DNA of 32,495 nucleotides, from the NCBI GenBank assembly GCA_019116145.1, contig DXCG01000038.1, positions 1 through 32,495 of the forward strand, in the 5' to 3' direction. Position numbers and translations under genes: made by a program. Of the stretch, positions 17,847-27,016 are shown one piece after another. The DNA comes from Candidatus Phocaeicola gallistercoris. GTDB taxonomy: Bacteria; Bacteroidota; Bacteroidia; Bacteroidales; Bacteroidaceae. Position 1 is the first letter of the stretch, and every line of letters begins with the position of its first letter. The notes under the pieces are model-generated. The model was given only the letters and a program-made list of their open reading frames with translations. It did no database searches and was not told where the DNA came from.

Positions 17847-17888
17847 AAAAACGACAAGAGAAATTCAACGATTTCTCCTGTCGTTTTT
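17847..17888. terminator. Intrinsic terminator after the A2M-like gene
   Basis: The stem of 10 bp (AAAAACGACA with TGTCGTTTTT) plus 7 bp (GAGAAAT with ATTTCTC) has one unpaired base on each side and a 6-base loop. An A-run on the left gives a U-tract to the leftward transcript. It separates the A2M-like gene from the DUF1573 promoter. Confidence 0.85.
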
Positions 17889-17913
17889 AGAATAAAAACC
17901 TATTTCAAGTAAT

Positions 17914-20900
17914 CTATTCTTTTACCGTCATCTGCATGCCTTCTGTATGTCCGGTAAATTCGGGAGCATAAACCGACTGGATAGTAGCCACACCAGCCTG
18001 ATAAGTACCCAAACGATCAATATAAACATCGTAAGTCAGCAGGTAACTTCCTTTGCGCATTTTATCGATAAAGAATGAGGTGGAAGCGTCTTTATTTACA
18101 TAATGGCATCCTAATCCATTTATCCAACGATAACCTGATATTTGTGAAACAGGCTCCATGCAAGCCGCACGTTCATCCTTAATTTGGACAAAATCCATAT
18201 CCCTATCGGCTGTTACAGCAAGACGAACCGTCAATCTATCGCCGGCATGAAGTTCATCGCCTGCAGAAATCTTCTTTCCGTCACGGTAATATTCACGCAC
18301 GATACACAGGCCATTACCTAATGCAGACTGAATGGCATCCATATCTTCGAAATATTGTGCATAAACAGCTCCCCATCCTATTCCTTCACCTGTTTTCGAG
18401 AAACGTACCTTTTGAACATCCGCTTTCGCGCCTGTCAATATTTCCCGCGTGTAACCTATTGCATCATCCGGAGTTTCTATTTTTGTACGACCAACTTTTG
18501 CATACATTTTCCCCGAAACATTCAAACGATTGCCATTCATACATAAAAATGCATATATTGCATCGGCTGTTGCAACAGGGGTAGACCATGCCTGCACCTG
18601 TTTCTGTTTCAACAACCACTGTTTCATTCCATTTATCATCACTTCATCTGGCTCCACACGCATAATCGCTTCCATTGCCGCAACCTGTGACGCAATTTTA
18701 TAACTACTTCCACCGTAAAGAGCTTTAGAAGAATCAAAATAACTACCCATTTCCGGACTATTTATAACGTATTCTTTCAACGAATGTATCAAATCGGCAG
18801 CTTTATCAGTTTCCCCATAAGCATTCATTGTAACTGCCGTTTGAGCCTTTCCATAAATAGTTAAATCAAGAAAATGGTTCTCTATTTTCGACAGTAAAAT
18901 ATTATTTATCTCATCATTCCAGAAAGGAATATCCCTATCTATTGCACAAATATAAAGATATCGATTTACCAGCTCGCTCGGACGGGTTTCATTACCTTCA
19001 TTCCATTCTTTTTGCAGCCTGTCATATTCATCCTCAACTTCTTTCTTTAAATATTCAAGGGCTTCTGTGTACATGTCTTCTACTTGTGAAGGCATTACAA
19101 TATGCATCGCTTTCAAACGAGCCAACAATTCAACAATAGAGGTTGTAATGTACCGACTGCCATTCATTCCTTTAAACCAACTCCATGAGCCATCTCCCAT
19201 CTGTAATGATTGCAATTTCGATATCGTTTGCTGCACCCTGTTATTCATTCCATTCATATCGAATAACAAAGCCACACGACGTTTTTGCTCCGATTCACTC
19301 ACCGCATCCGATACCCATGGTGTTTCTTCCAGCAGCATTGTTTTCAAATCTTGATTCCGTTCCAAGTTACTTAAGAACGTTTCTTTCGTCCCTCCTTGTT
19401 GTATCCAAGTATCAAAAACACGCTTTATATTTGGATTCATTTCTATTATTGCTGAAGCAACTTCATTTGCATAATATGCAACAGCCCACGATAAGGCATC
19501 ATCTTCTGCAGGATTAGCAACAACAGGCAAAGCCTGAACAACAAACCAATCCGGATTGGCTGTCAGTTCTATGGTCAAACGCTTTTCTGTTGCCGTTTCG
19601 CTTTGTTTATTGAACAATTCACCTGTTTCAACATCTTTTGTCTCTTCACCGTCCATTTGAACAGGAATAGTTTCTACCATCCATTGTTTATCTGTCAAAA
19701 TGGGTAAATAATGTTGCTCACCATCACTATAATCGTTACTGCGGGCTACTATTTTACATACTAACAGCTCATAACCGGTCGGTACATTATACTCAAAATC
19801 GATTGTCCCCGTTTCTCCTTGTTTAACATTAAATACTACTTCATCTTTATAAACCAACTTATTGTTTACCGGATTAATCAATTCAAGAGATGCAGTGCCT
19901 GCAATATCAGTCATTGCCATATTTATCAATGATGACGTAAGAACGATACAATCTCCTTGCCGTACAAAACGAGGCATGTTAGGCTGTACCATAAATTGTT
20001 TGCTTGTCCGCACTGTATCTGTCAATAATCCATACGACACATCCTTCGTATGTGCAAAGCCTGTAAACTTCCATTCGGTTAAAGCATCGGGCATGGTAAA
20101 TACCATCTTCACACATCCGGAAGAATCACTCCGTAAATTTGAATAGAAAAATGCCGATTCATTAAAATTATCACGCAACGAAACATAAGAACTTTCCCCT
20201 GATAAATTATCTCCTGTACTTTGACTTTCATCAGCATCGCCTTGTGGTTGACCTGTACCTCTTATCCAAAATTCCCCACTTTCTTCCGCTTCAGAATTAA
20301 CCTCATCTTCGGCATATACATTTTTACCTAGGGAGCCTACCAAAATATTTGAAGTATCTACAAGAGAACGTTTATTCATCAGAAGAGGAGTAATAGCACC
20401 CGTAATAGAAAGCTTTGGATTCTGAAAGGAGCTATACAACCGACTATAATTTTGAGAGGCAAATAATTGAAGCAAGTTCGCTTTAATCGGATTGAATGTG
20501 AAGGAATTCATTATATAAACAGTCCTTCCGTTATAACACATTCCATCATTCACAATAGGGAACGGTCTATAGAAAGACAAGTGGAATCCCCATTTATGTG
20601 CACACAGCCTATTTAATGAATTATCATGCAACGTAGCCATTAAATTCGCTTTTACCGGTTTCCCATCCTTATCTGTTATCTGCAATGACCACTCTTCTGT
20701 TTCCCCGGCTTGTAACTTATCACGGAATGTTTCCCATTTCAATGTTAAATTTTTCTCAGGCTCACGCCGAATCACACGCCCCGAATCACTATATAAACGA
20801 CCTTTCCTTAGAAAAGCAAAAGTCACCCGTATACCATCTCCATAAATCGCTTTATAAGGGAAACGGAATGTTTTAACCTCATTATTCAATATGTGTCTAT

Positions 20901-23613
20901 AAGATTCCAGTCTCTTTAATGAATCATCATATACATTGATGAGTAAATAAACTTCTTCTTCGCTACTTCCTACATAAAAAGTTGCAGGATTTTCTTCATC
21001 GAAATACTTTCCATCTTGACAAAACCAGAATTCTGTTTTATAAGGCATTTGCGTATCTGTTTTCGAGAAAAGAACAAATTCTCGTTTTGTTGTACATTCC
21101 TCACCTTGCTTGTCTTTCGTAGAAACTTCCATGCAATACTGTCCGGAAGGAAGTGCCAATACCTTCTCCGGAACAAATGTTCGCTGTGATCCTATTGTTT
21201 CTTCACATTTCAAATCGCCTTTCTTCTGGTTCTCATCTAATGCGTAAACCCGATAAGTTACATCCACATCGACTAATTCCTGATTCAAATTAACAGCACG
21301 GAATTGAATCGGTTCTTTTTTCTCACGCATTACATTATAATCTAAACCCTTTATTTGCAATCCTATTGAAGGCTTTCCTAAAGACAACGAAATTGTTCCC
21401 TCTTGAGTCTCATTAGACAAGTTTGTTACTTCAACTTTCACCTCATATACCCAAATTCTATTCCGTAAATCATCATCAATAGGTTCATCATTTGACACAT
21501 CTAAAACGACACCAACATGAAATTTCCCATCAGCATCGGTTGTTGTCTCTCCCACCATCATTTCTTTTTCTCTGAGGCGTCTCCATTCCCACCAGTTTTT
21601 CTCGAAACGCACAATCCGATATTTAACCTTCGATGAACGTACAGGAGCACCAGCAAATGTCATAGCCTTTCCTTCTATTGTTATCGAATCGCCAACAGAA
21701 TATGCAGCTGTATATGGTTCAATTTCCACATCAAAAGTCGGAAGTTTATATTCTTCAACTCTGATTCTCGCTCTTGCTTTATTGATAGAAACATAATAAT
21801 CGGCAGGTTGCAAACTATTCGATAAGACAAAATCTCCTGCACACACACCATATTCATCGGTTGTTACAGTTTTCTTTTCCAACACTGTTCCATCGGAAGA
21901 TACTAATTCCATTTCATACGACATATTAGGGAGTACGGAAACCGAATCTCCATCTTGACGATAAAGAAGCCCGGAAGCATGTACTATCTGACCGGGACGA
22001 TACAAAGAACGATCGGTAAATACACTCACTTTCGTTTTATCTTCATTCGTTATTTTACGTGAATCCCAATGTCTTACCCATATCTGTGAAACAGGCATGA
22101 AATCATTATCTCCCTTGCATGCATTGTAATACAAATAGCCATCAGCAGTTGAATCAGGGACCACAACACTCCCTTTCTCATCTGTCTGATATGTTTTTTC
22201 AAGTTTATACCCATCGTCATTCATGGTATATGTCATAAACTCGGCATTCGAAACAGGTTGTCCGGTCAATTTATCCACCACAATAAATTCCCTTTTCCCT
22301 TTTGAAACCGGAGCATGTATACACTCAAAAGGTGAAACATATACAATAGAATAAGCAGCCGATCCTTTCTTTCCTTTCGGCGTTTGCTTTATCATATAAA
22401 TACCAGCTTCTGGCAAGACATAAGTAAAAGTCGTATATCGAGGTCGGTAATCTGCAGTCGGCTCCAATTTATAACTTTTTGAATCTATCTTTTTACCATA
22501 CTTCTTAATTATTTCTTCTTCCGGCATGTCCCTCTTCTTCAGAGGAGCATCCATAGGTGAAAGGTCCAAACGGTACCAATCGATCGTAAAGCCCTCCAAA
22601 TTGATATAGTCCACTTTTAAATCGATTTCATAATTAGGATAAAGGAAATCCAAATTGACATTCAGGCGAGGTCTTTCTATTGCATTAATCTGATTTTGAA
22701 ATTCTTTTTTCCATTCACCCCGAGGGTATTTTTCCATCCCCTCTTTAATTATCTGCATTGCTTCTACTTTTTCACTAAAATAATTGTAAATGTTAGCAAT
22801 CTTTACATAGATATTGGCTGAAATATCTATATCAGAAAATTCATGAGCCAATGCATATAACCCATCAACATATTCTTTTCTTTTTTGTTCGTCAAATAAA
22901 CGAATACGCCCATTCTTCTGCTCTCCATTGTATATCAATTTCTCTTCTTTCAATAAAAGGACTGCCGTCCGGTTCCGTCCTTCATAACAAGCTATTAAAT
23001 CATCGTACAACGAGTCGATAATTGAATAAAGTTTCTGTTCGTCATCACCGGATATTTTATCATGAGAAGAGACAAGATGTTTTACCATATCGATAGTTCT
23101 ACGCACCAACAAATCGTACATGGTATCATCAAAGTATCTCTTACTTACCTCGCCCGATACAGCCATCGGATAAAATTCGCTTACACGAACTTTTCTCAAC
23201 GCTTCTTTATCCAACAACGATTTCTGGCAATAGCTTAAAACACTATCCACCTCATTGCCGTTCTTTTGCAGTGAAGAGGCAATCATATTATTCAAAACAG
23301 CTTTCCCTACTGCATTGGTTTCTTCATTCGCCCATATTTGCAAATCATGCAACAGCGAATCTTTATAATCATCGCTCAAAGCTAACTTAGAATCATATCC
23401 TACAAGATATGCCTTTATCATTTGCGGAAGATTCCTTTCCGCCTGTGCCTTCTTGTATATATCTGCTGTTGCTTGCATAACAGATTTCGGAAGATCTTTT
23501 TTCTGATAATCTTCTACTTGTTTCCATAAATCGTCATAGCTTTGGGCAAACGATAAATCGGGAAATCCGACAAGCAACGATGTCAGGACAATAAATAAAT
23601 ACCATCTTTTCAT
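17914..23613 (-). CDS. Large alpha-2-macroglobulin-like protein (MG2/A2M), no thioester motif
   Basis: The protein has 1899 residues and a plain signal peptide (WYLFIVLTSLLVGFPDLSFAQ), with no lipobox. The first 300 or so residues are helical, tetratricopeptide-like. MG domains follow: VSVFTDRSLYRPGQIVHASGLLYR near residue 530 is the MG2 hallmark, with YVSINKARARIRVEEYKLPTFDVEIEPYTAAYSVGD after it. The A2M core, about residue 1150, reads FTMPDALTEWKFTGFAHTKDVSYG. A long helical toroid-like part contains LQMGDGSWSWFKGMNGSRYITTSIVELLARLKA. Bacterial A2M proteins trap proteases in the periplasm, but the CxEQ thioester is absent; its expected place near 1366 reads ANPAEDDALSWAVAYYAN. No class C PBP gene is adjacent. 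It is transcribed alone between two terminators. Confidence 0.85.
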   Translation of the reverse strand: MKRWYLFIVLTSLLVGFPDLSFAQSYDDLWKQVEDYQKKDLPKSVMQATADIYKKAQAERNLPQMIKAYLVGYDSKLALSDDYKDSLLHDLQIWANEETNAVGKAVLNNMIASSLQKNGNEVDSVLSYCQKSLLDKEALRKVRVSEFYPMAVSGEVSKRYFDDTMYDLLVRRTIDMVKHLVSSHDKISGDDEQKLYSIIDSLYDDLIACYEGRNRTAVLLLKEEKLIYNGEQKNGRIRLFDEQKRKEYVDGLYALAHEFSDIDISANIYVKIANIYNYFSEKVEAMQIIKEGMEKYPRGEWKKEFQNQINAIERPRLNVNLDFLYPNYEIDLKVDYINLEGFTIDWYRLDLSPMDAPLKKRDMPEEEIIKKYGKKIDSKSYKLEPTADYRPRYTTFTYVLPEAGIYMIKQTPKGKKGSAAYSIVYVSPFECIHAPVSKGKREFIVVDKLTGQPVSNAEFMTYTMNDDGYKLEKTYQTDEKGSVVVPDSTADGYLYYNACKGDNDFMPVSQIWVRHWDSRKITNEDKTKVSVFTDRSLYRPGQIVHASGLLYRQDGDSVSVLPNMSYEMELVSSDGTVLEKKTVTTDEYGVCAGDFVLSNSLQPADYYVSINKARARIRVEEYKLPTFDVEIEPYTAAYSVGDSITIEGKAMTFAGAPVRSSKVKYRIVRFEKNWWEWRRLREKEMMVGETTTDADGKFHVGVVLDVSNDEPIDDDLRNRIWVYEVKVEVTNLSNETQEGTISLSLGKPSIGLQIKGLDYNVMREKKEPIQFRAVNLNQELVDVDVTYRVYALDENQKKGDLKCEETIGSQRTFVPEKVLALPSGQYCMEVSTKDKQGEECTTKREFVLFSKTDTQMPYKTEFWFCQDGKYFDEENPATFYVGSSEEEVYLLINVYDDSLKRLESYRHILNNEVKTFRFPYKAIYGDGIRVTFAFLRKGRLYSDSGRVIRREPEKNLTLKWETFRDKLQAGETEEWSLQITDKDGKPVKANLMATLHDNSLNRLCAHKWGFHLSFYRPFPIVNDGMCYNGRTVYIMNSFTFNPIKANLLQLFASQNYSRLYSSFQNPKLSITGAITPLLMNKRSLVDTSNILVGSLGKNVYAEDEVNSEAEESGEFWIRGTGQPQGDADESQSTGDNLSGESSYVSLRDNFNESAFFYSNLRSDSSGCVKMVFTMPDALTEWKFTGFAHTKDVSYGLLTDTVRTSKQFMVQPNMPRFVRQGDCIVLTSSLINMAMTDIAGTASLELINPVNNKLVYKDEVVFNVKQGETGTIDFEYNVPTGYELLVCKIVARSNDYSDGEQHYLPILTDKQWMVETIPVQMDGEETKDVETGELFNKQSETATEKRLTIELTANPDWFVVQALPVVANPAEDDALSWAVAYYANEVASAIIEMNPNIKRVFDTWIQQGGTKETFLSNLERNQDLKTMLLEETPWVSDAVSESEQKRRVALLFDMNGMNNRVQQTISKLQSLQMGDGSWSWFKGMNGSRYITTSIVELLARLKAMHIVMPSQVEDMYTEALEYLKKEVEDEYDRLQKEWNEGNETRPSELVNRYLYICAIDRDIPFWNDEINNILLSKIENHFLDLTIYGKAQTAVTMNAYGETDKAADLIHSLKEYVINSPEMGSYFDSSKALYGGSSYKIASQVAAMEAIMRVEPDEVMINGMKQWLLKQKQVQAWSTPVATADAIYAFLCMNGNRLNVSGKMYAKVGRTKIETPDDAIGYTREILTGAKADVQKVRFSKTGEGIGWGAVYAQYFEDMDAIQSALGNGLCIVREYYRDGKKISAGDELHAGDRLTVRLAVTADRDMDFVQIKDERAACMEPVSQISGYRWINGLGCHYVNKDASTSFFIDKMRKGSYLLTYDVYIDRLGTYQAGVATIQSVYAPEFTGHTEGMQMTVKE

Positions 23614-23819
23614 ATTATTTCGTTTAAAGTTTTGCTATATTTATTCCAAAATAAACAATTTTGTCTGATATTACCAAAGGTTCATCTATATTAAAAGAAA
23701 ATTTTAATATTCATTCATATTACTATACAACAAGGCAAATTACTTAAAATGTCTTATCGTTTTATAAAAAGATGAAGAAAAACAATGCATTTTTTCAAAG
23801 CGTTTTTCAAAACAAAAAA
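23614..23819. other. Upstream region of the A2M-like gene with an inverted repeat
   Basis: There is no gene here. It holds the probable A2M promoter and, just upstream of it, a perfect 9-bp inverted repeat. ATATTAAAA (23688-23696) and TTTTAATAT (23702-23710) are separated by 5 bases. The rest is AT-rich with no structure that I can support. Confidence 0.5.
23647..23678 (-). promoter_or_regulatory. Probable promoter for the A2M-like gene
   Basis: On the minus strand TTTG (23675-23678), a 20-base spacer and TTATTTTG (23647-23654) lie 33 bases before the start codon. The -7 element has one mismatch to TAnnTTTG, but spacing and position are ideal. Confidence 0.5.
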
Positions 23820-23855
23820 AGCCGCTTGATTCATAAGAAAAAGAATCAAGCGGCT
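23820..23855. terminator. Intrinsic terminator after the DUF2027-Smr gene
   Basis: A perfect 13-bp stem (23820-23832 with 23843-23855) has a 10-base loop. The seven A residues on its left are a U-tract for the leftward transcript, making it a strong terminator. Confidence 0.88.
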
Positions 23856-23904
23856 CCATATAGCTTAAAAGGAGACTTTTTACTTACTATGTGCAGAATA
23901 AACT

Positions 23905-24957
23905 TTAATGGATAATAACCATCGTTGCGCCAAAACCATACTCACGGAAAGAGGCATCTTGATAAAGGCATTGTTTATATTTATGCTTCAACTCATCGAC
24001 AATTGCCTTGCGAAGCACACCTTCTCCTTTCCCATGAATAAAAACAATCTTCTGTCCTTTCTTTTGTTTATAGGCTTCCATTGTTTTACGAAAAACATCC
24101 AACTGATAATTTAACATATCAACATTGCTTAGTCCAACTGTATTATCTAACAATTCATCTATATGAAGGTCGACTTCTACAATGTTGTTCTTCAAATTTT
24201 GTTGTTTCTGTATTTTTTTCTTCTCTTTAGATTCCGACACTGATTTCTGCAACAGTGCATCTTTAATATCATCGGGCGAGACAAACACCTGCTTTACTGC
24301 CTCATCGCCGCGAACAATATCGTAAATCAAAGCCGGCTCAGCAAAGAAATCTGTTTGCTGGAAAGTATGCAATTTATAAAACTTCACAGTATCTATTCGC
24401 AATTCCAAACTGACAGCATTTTTCAACAAGAATGTACGGTCGTCTTTATATGCCAACAGTTGTACAGCAACATGTTCCAAATCATTCAAATCGCTCTTTT
24501 CGAATTCTTCCAAATGCAACTTCATATTCGGTTCCACAACCCCACGAGAACGTAACCGCCAATTCTTTCCTTCTGCCGACAAATAAATGAAATCGATAAA
24601 ATAATTACTGTCATTTACCAAATATGCATCAAAAGCTGTCGATGAAATGCTTTTTACATCTTGCGGGACAAAAGCTAAAAAAACATTCAACACATCGTTT
24701 CCACGTATTTCTGCAGCTCGGTATGTGACAGGTTTCTCTTCCTTTTCCACTTTTTCCGGAACAGAATCTGAAGCCTGTTTTACCGATTTCAAAGGAATAT
24801 TATAATCATCTGTCTCTATAACCACACAATCTTTTATCAACATTGGTATTTCAAAACCATCTTCTCCTTCTACCAAGGCAATATCTTTCCCTTGGAAACC
24901 TCTGACTGTTCCACCTCCTATTTCACTAAGGAAGCGGACTTTATCTCCTACTTTCAT
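23905..24957 (-). CDS. DUF2027 protein with C-terminal Smr domain
   Basis: This cytoplasmic protein has 350 residues. The N-terminus ([38 protein letters not shown]) looks like a small beta-barrel similar to the one before the Smr domain in MutS2. The middle (about 80-220) is the DUF2027 region, with [23 protein letters not shown] lysine-rich linker precedes the Smr domain: [10 protein letters not shown] near residue 259 (the DLHG-type motif, here DLHI) and [14 protein letters not shown] near 305 (HGKG). Smr domains are DNA- or RNA-cutting or -binding modules; in MutS2-related proteins they act in recombination control or ribosome rescue. It lacks the MutS2 ATPase. It has its own -7 element and a terminator. 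Confidence 0.86.
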   Translation of the reverse strand: MKVGDKVRFLSEIGGGTVRGFQGKDIALVEGEDGFEIPMLIKDCVVIETDDYNIPLKSVKQASDSVPEKVEKEEKPVTYRAAEIRGNDVLNVFLAFVPQDVKSISSTAFDAYLVNDSNYFIDFIYLSAEGKNWRLRSRGVVEPNMKLHLEEFEKSDLNDLEHVAVQLLAYKDDRTFLLKNAVSLELRIDTVKFYKLHTFQQTDFFAEPALIYDIVRGDEAVKQVFVSPDDIKDALLQKSVSESKEKKKIQKQQNLKNNIVEVDLHIDELLDNTVGLSNVDMLNYQLDVFRKTMEAYKQKKGQKIVFIHGKGEGVLRKAIVDELKHKYKQCLYQDASFREYGFGATMVIIH

Positions 24958-24981
24958 GTTTTTGTCTATTTTTTATCCGCA

Positions 24982-24989
24982 CAAAATTA
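24982..24989 (-). promoter_or_regulatory. -7 promoter element for the DUF2027-Smr gene
   Basis: The minus strand reads TAATTTTG, matching TAnnTTTG, 24 bases before the start codon. No -33 TTTG is visible. Confidence 0.5.
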
Positions 24990-25034
24990 GGAGATTTTTT
25001 GCAATAACCCGACATTTCCATTTAAAGAAAAAGA

Positions 25035-25074
25035 CAAATCCTTATATCTCTAAATAAAGAATTATAGGGATTTG
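25035..25074 (-). terminator. Probable terminator after the phosphonate operon
   Basis: A 12-bp stem (25035-25046 with 25063-25074, one G-T pair) encloses a 16-base loop. On the minus strand it is followed by TCTTTTTCTTT. It lies 23 bases after the phnW stop. Confidence 0.65.
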
Positions 25075-25097
25075 ATCTCAATCTATTCATAAAACAA

Positions 25098-26189
25098 TCA
25101 CTTTAACCCAATTTTCCCGATGGCATTTACCAAACGATGGAAATCGTCGGGAAAAACATCTCCGATATTTCCAATACGAAATGTATCTGCCTGAGAAATC
25201 TTCCCAGGATAAATAACAAATTCCTCGGCTTTCAATCTCTGATAAAAATCGTTGAAATCGAACGATTCTGACGGATAATAAAAAGATGTGATTATGGGCG
25301 ATTGCTCATTGTCGGGCAATAAAGTTCTAAATCCTAATGCACGCATACCATCGACCAATACACGATGATTCTCACAATAACGTTTATACCGTGCAGATAT
25401 TCCACCTTCAGCTTTCAATTCTTCCAATGCCTGCATAAACGCACGCACCACGTGTGTCGGTGAAGTAAATCGCCACTTCCCATGACCAGATTCCATCGTT
25501 GCCCATTGATCGTATAAATCAAGGGAAAGAGAACGTGCAATGCCTTTACACTTTTCCAACAAAGACCGACGAGCTATTATAAATCCGAAACCGGGGACTC
25601 CCTGAATACATTTATTGGCACTGCTAATCATAAAATCGATTCCTAAATCGAACAAATCGATGGGAATACCTCCAAAACTGCTCATTGCATCGACAATTAA
25701 TATCTTATGATGCTTCTTAACAACAGAAGCAATTTCTTTTAACGGGTTCAATACTCCGGTTGTCGTTTCACAATGTACAACAGAAACATGAGATACATTC
25801 GGATGTTCCGACAAATAACGGTCGATTTTATCAGGGTCAACCATTTGAGTTTCCTCAAATTCCATCAAAAAATAATTCAAATGATAATAATCGGCAATTA
25901 CTCCCATACGTTTCCCATAAGCACCATTAGCGACAACCAGCAAAGAATCTGTTGGACGGATAACCGTACCTAAAGTAGCCTCAACGCAAAACGTTCCACT
26001 TCCTTGCATTAAAACAGCAGTATATTCTTCAGGACGGGTGCTAGCCAATGTAACCAATTCTTCACGAATTACCTCTACAATTCCCACATTGTAATCTTTA
26101 TCCCATGTACACCAGTCGCCCATCATAGCCTGCTTTACCGTATCACTTGTTGTCAAAGGACCGGGAGTTAATAATAAATAAGGTTTCAT
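25098..26189 (-). CDS. phnW: 2-aminoethylphosphonate-pyruvate transaminase
   Basis: PhnW is a cytoplasmic PLP enzyme that moves the amino group of 2-aminoethylphosphonate to pyruvate, giving phosphonoacetaldehyde and alanine. Over 363 residues the class-V aminotransferase pattern is clear. [18 protein letters not shown] is at the N-terminus and [12 protein letters not shown] near residue 60. The PLP-ring Asp is in VDAMSSFGG (Asp168) and the Schiff-base lysine in [14 protein letters not shown] (Lys193). It is the last gene of the phosphonate unit, 32 bases after phnX, and a terminator follows. PhnX consumes its product, which makes the assignment firm. Confidence 0.95.
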   Translation of the reverse strand: MKPYLLLTPGPLTTSDTVKQAMMGDWCTWDKDYNVGIVEVIREELVTLASTRPEEYTAVLMQGSGTFCVEATLGTVIRPTDSLLVVANGAYGKRMGVIADYYHLNYFLMEFEETQMVDPDKIDRYLSEHPNVSHVSVVHCETTTGVLNPLKEIASVVKKHHKILIVDAMSSFGGIPIDLFDLGIDFMISSANKCIQGVPGFGFIIARRSLLEKCKGIARSLSLDLYDQWATMESGHGKWRFTSPTHVVRAFMQALEELKAEGGISARYKRYCENHRVLVDGMRALGFRTLLPDNEQSPIITSFYYPSESFDFNDFYQRLKAEEFVIYPGKISQADTFRIGNIGDVFPDDFHRLVNAIGKIGLK

Positions 26190-26221
26190 CTTTTCGGATA
26201 TTTCTGTTACTTGTTAATTAT

Positions 26222-27016
26222 TCATTCATTTGCCATACGCATATTGATACATTCTATCAAACTTGGCAATTCCCCTATTTCATTAATTACATAATGTGCA
26301 CCGGCAGCATACATACGATTTCTTACAATAGCCATCCTCTTTTTTAATTCTTCCGAAGACATTACATTGACTTCATTTTCTGTTAATCCCAATTCGTTGC
26401 TACCCAATACGACACCAATGCTCCAAACTCCTGCATTTATACCTTCCTTAATATCAGATATCGTATCGCCACATTTTACAACAGAGAACCTCGAAGAAAT
26501 GGCAAGATCACACATATTCTGATAAATCATGTAAGGATTAGGACGCCCACCCGACAAACAATCGGAAGTTACACAATTATCAATTTTATAACCATACTGT
26601 TCAGATGCAGCAATAACAACATCCATCATCTGTCTCGTATAACCTGTTGTTGAACCAATTTTCAATCCTTTTTCCCGTAATCCTGAAATTGTTTCCACAA
26701 CTCCGGGTATCGGCTTAGAAAAATCTTCTAATATAGTAAATAAAACATGTTGGAAAGTGATATAACAATCTTGTATATCTTTGTCATTATAAGAACGACC
26801 ATTTTTTTGAATAAAACATTCTTCCACTTTAGGCATATTCAACAAAGCACGAATCTCTTCTATTTTTGTCAATCCCATATGAGCACGAATATCCTCTACG
26901 GTAACAGGCATTTCTATTCTTTTAAAGCTTTCCATAAAAGCCGCAACAGGGGCAAAACATCCATAGTCCACAGCTGTTCCAGCCCAATCCATAATTACAC
27001 ATTCTATTTTTTTCAT
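26222..27016 (-). CDS. phnX: Phosphonoacetaldehyde hydrolase (phosphonatase)
   Basis: PhnX, of the HAD superfamily, splits the C-P bond of phosphonoacetaldehyde into acetaldehyde and phosphate. The frame is open from 27040, but the ATG at 27016 gives the family start MKKIECVIMDWAGTAVDYG. It also overlaps the permease stop codon as ATGA, so I choose it (264 residues). The HAD nucleophile is Asp10 in DWAGT. The Schiff-base lysine that sets phosphonatases apart from other HAD enzymes is Lys51 in MGLTKIEEIRALL. IGSTTGYTRQMMD is the second HAD motif, and VVKCGDTISDIKEGINAGVWSIGV contains the metal-binding aspartates. The 4-base overlap implies translational coupling to the upstream permease gene. 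Confidence 0.95.
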   Translation of the reverse strand: MKKIECVIMDWAGTAVDYGCFAPVAAFMESFKRIEMPVTVEDIRAHMGLTKIEEIRALLNMPKVEECFIQKNGRSYNDKDIQDCYITFQHVLFTILEDFSKPIPGVVETISGLREKGLKIGSTTGYTRQMMDVVIAASEQYGYKIDNCVTSDCLSGGRPNPYMIYQNMCDLAISSRFSVVKCGDTISDIKEGINAGVWSIGVVLGSNELGLTENEVNVMSSEELKKRMAIVRNRMYAAGAHYVINEIGELPSLIECINMRMANE

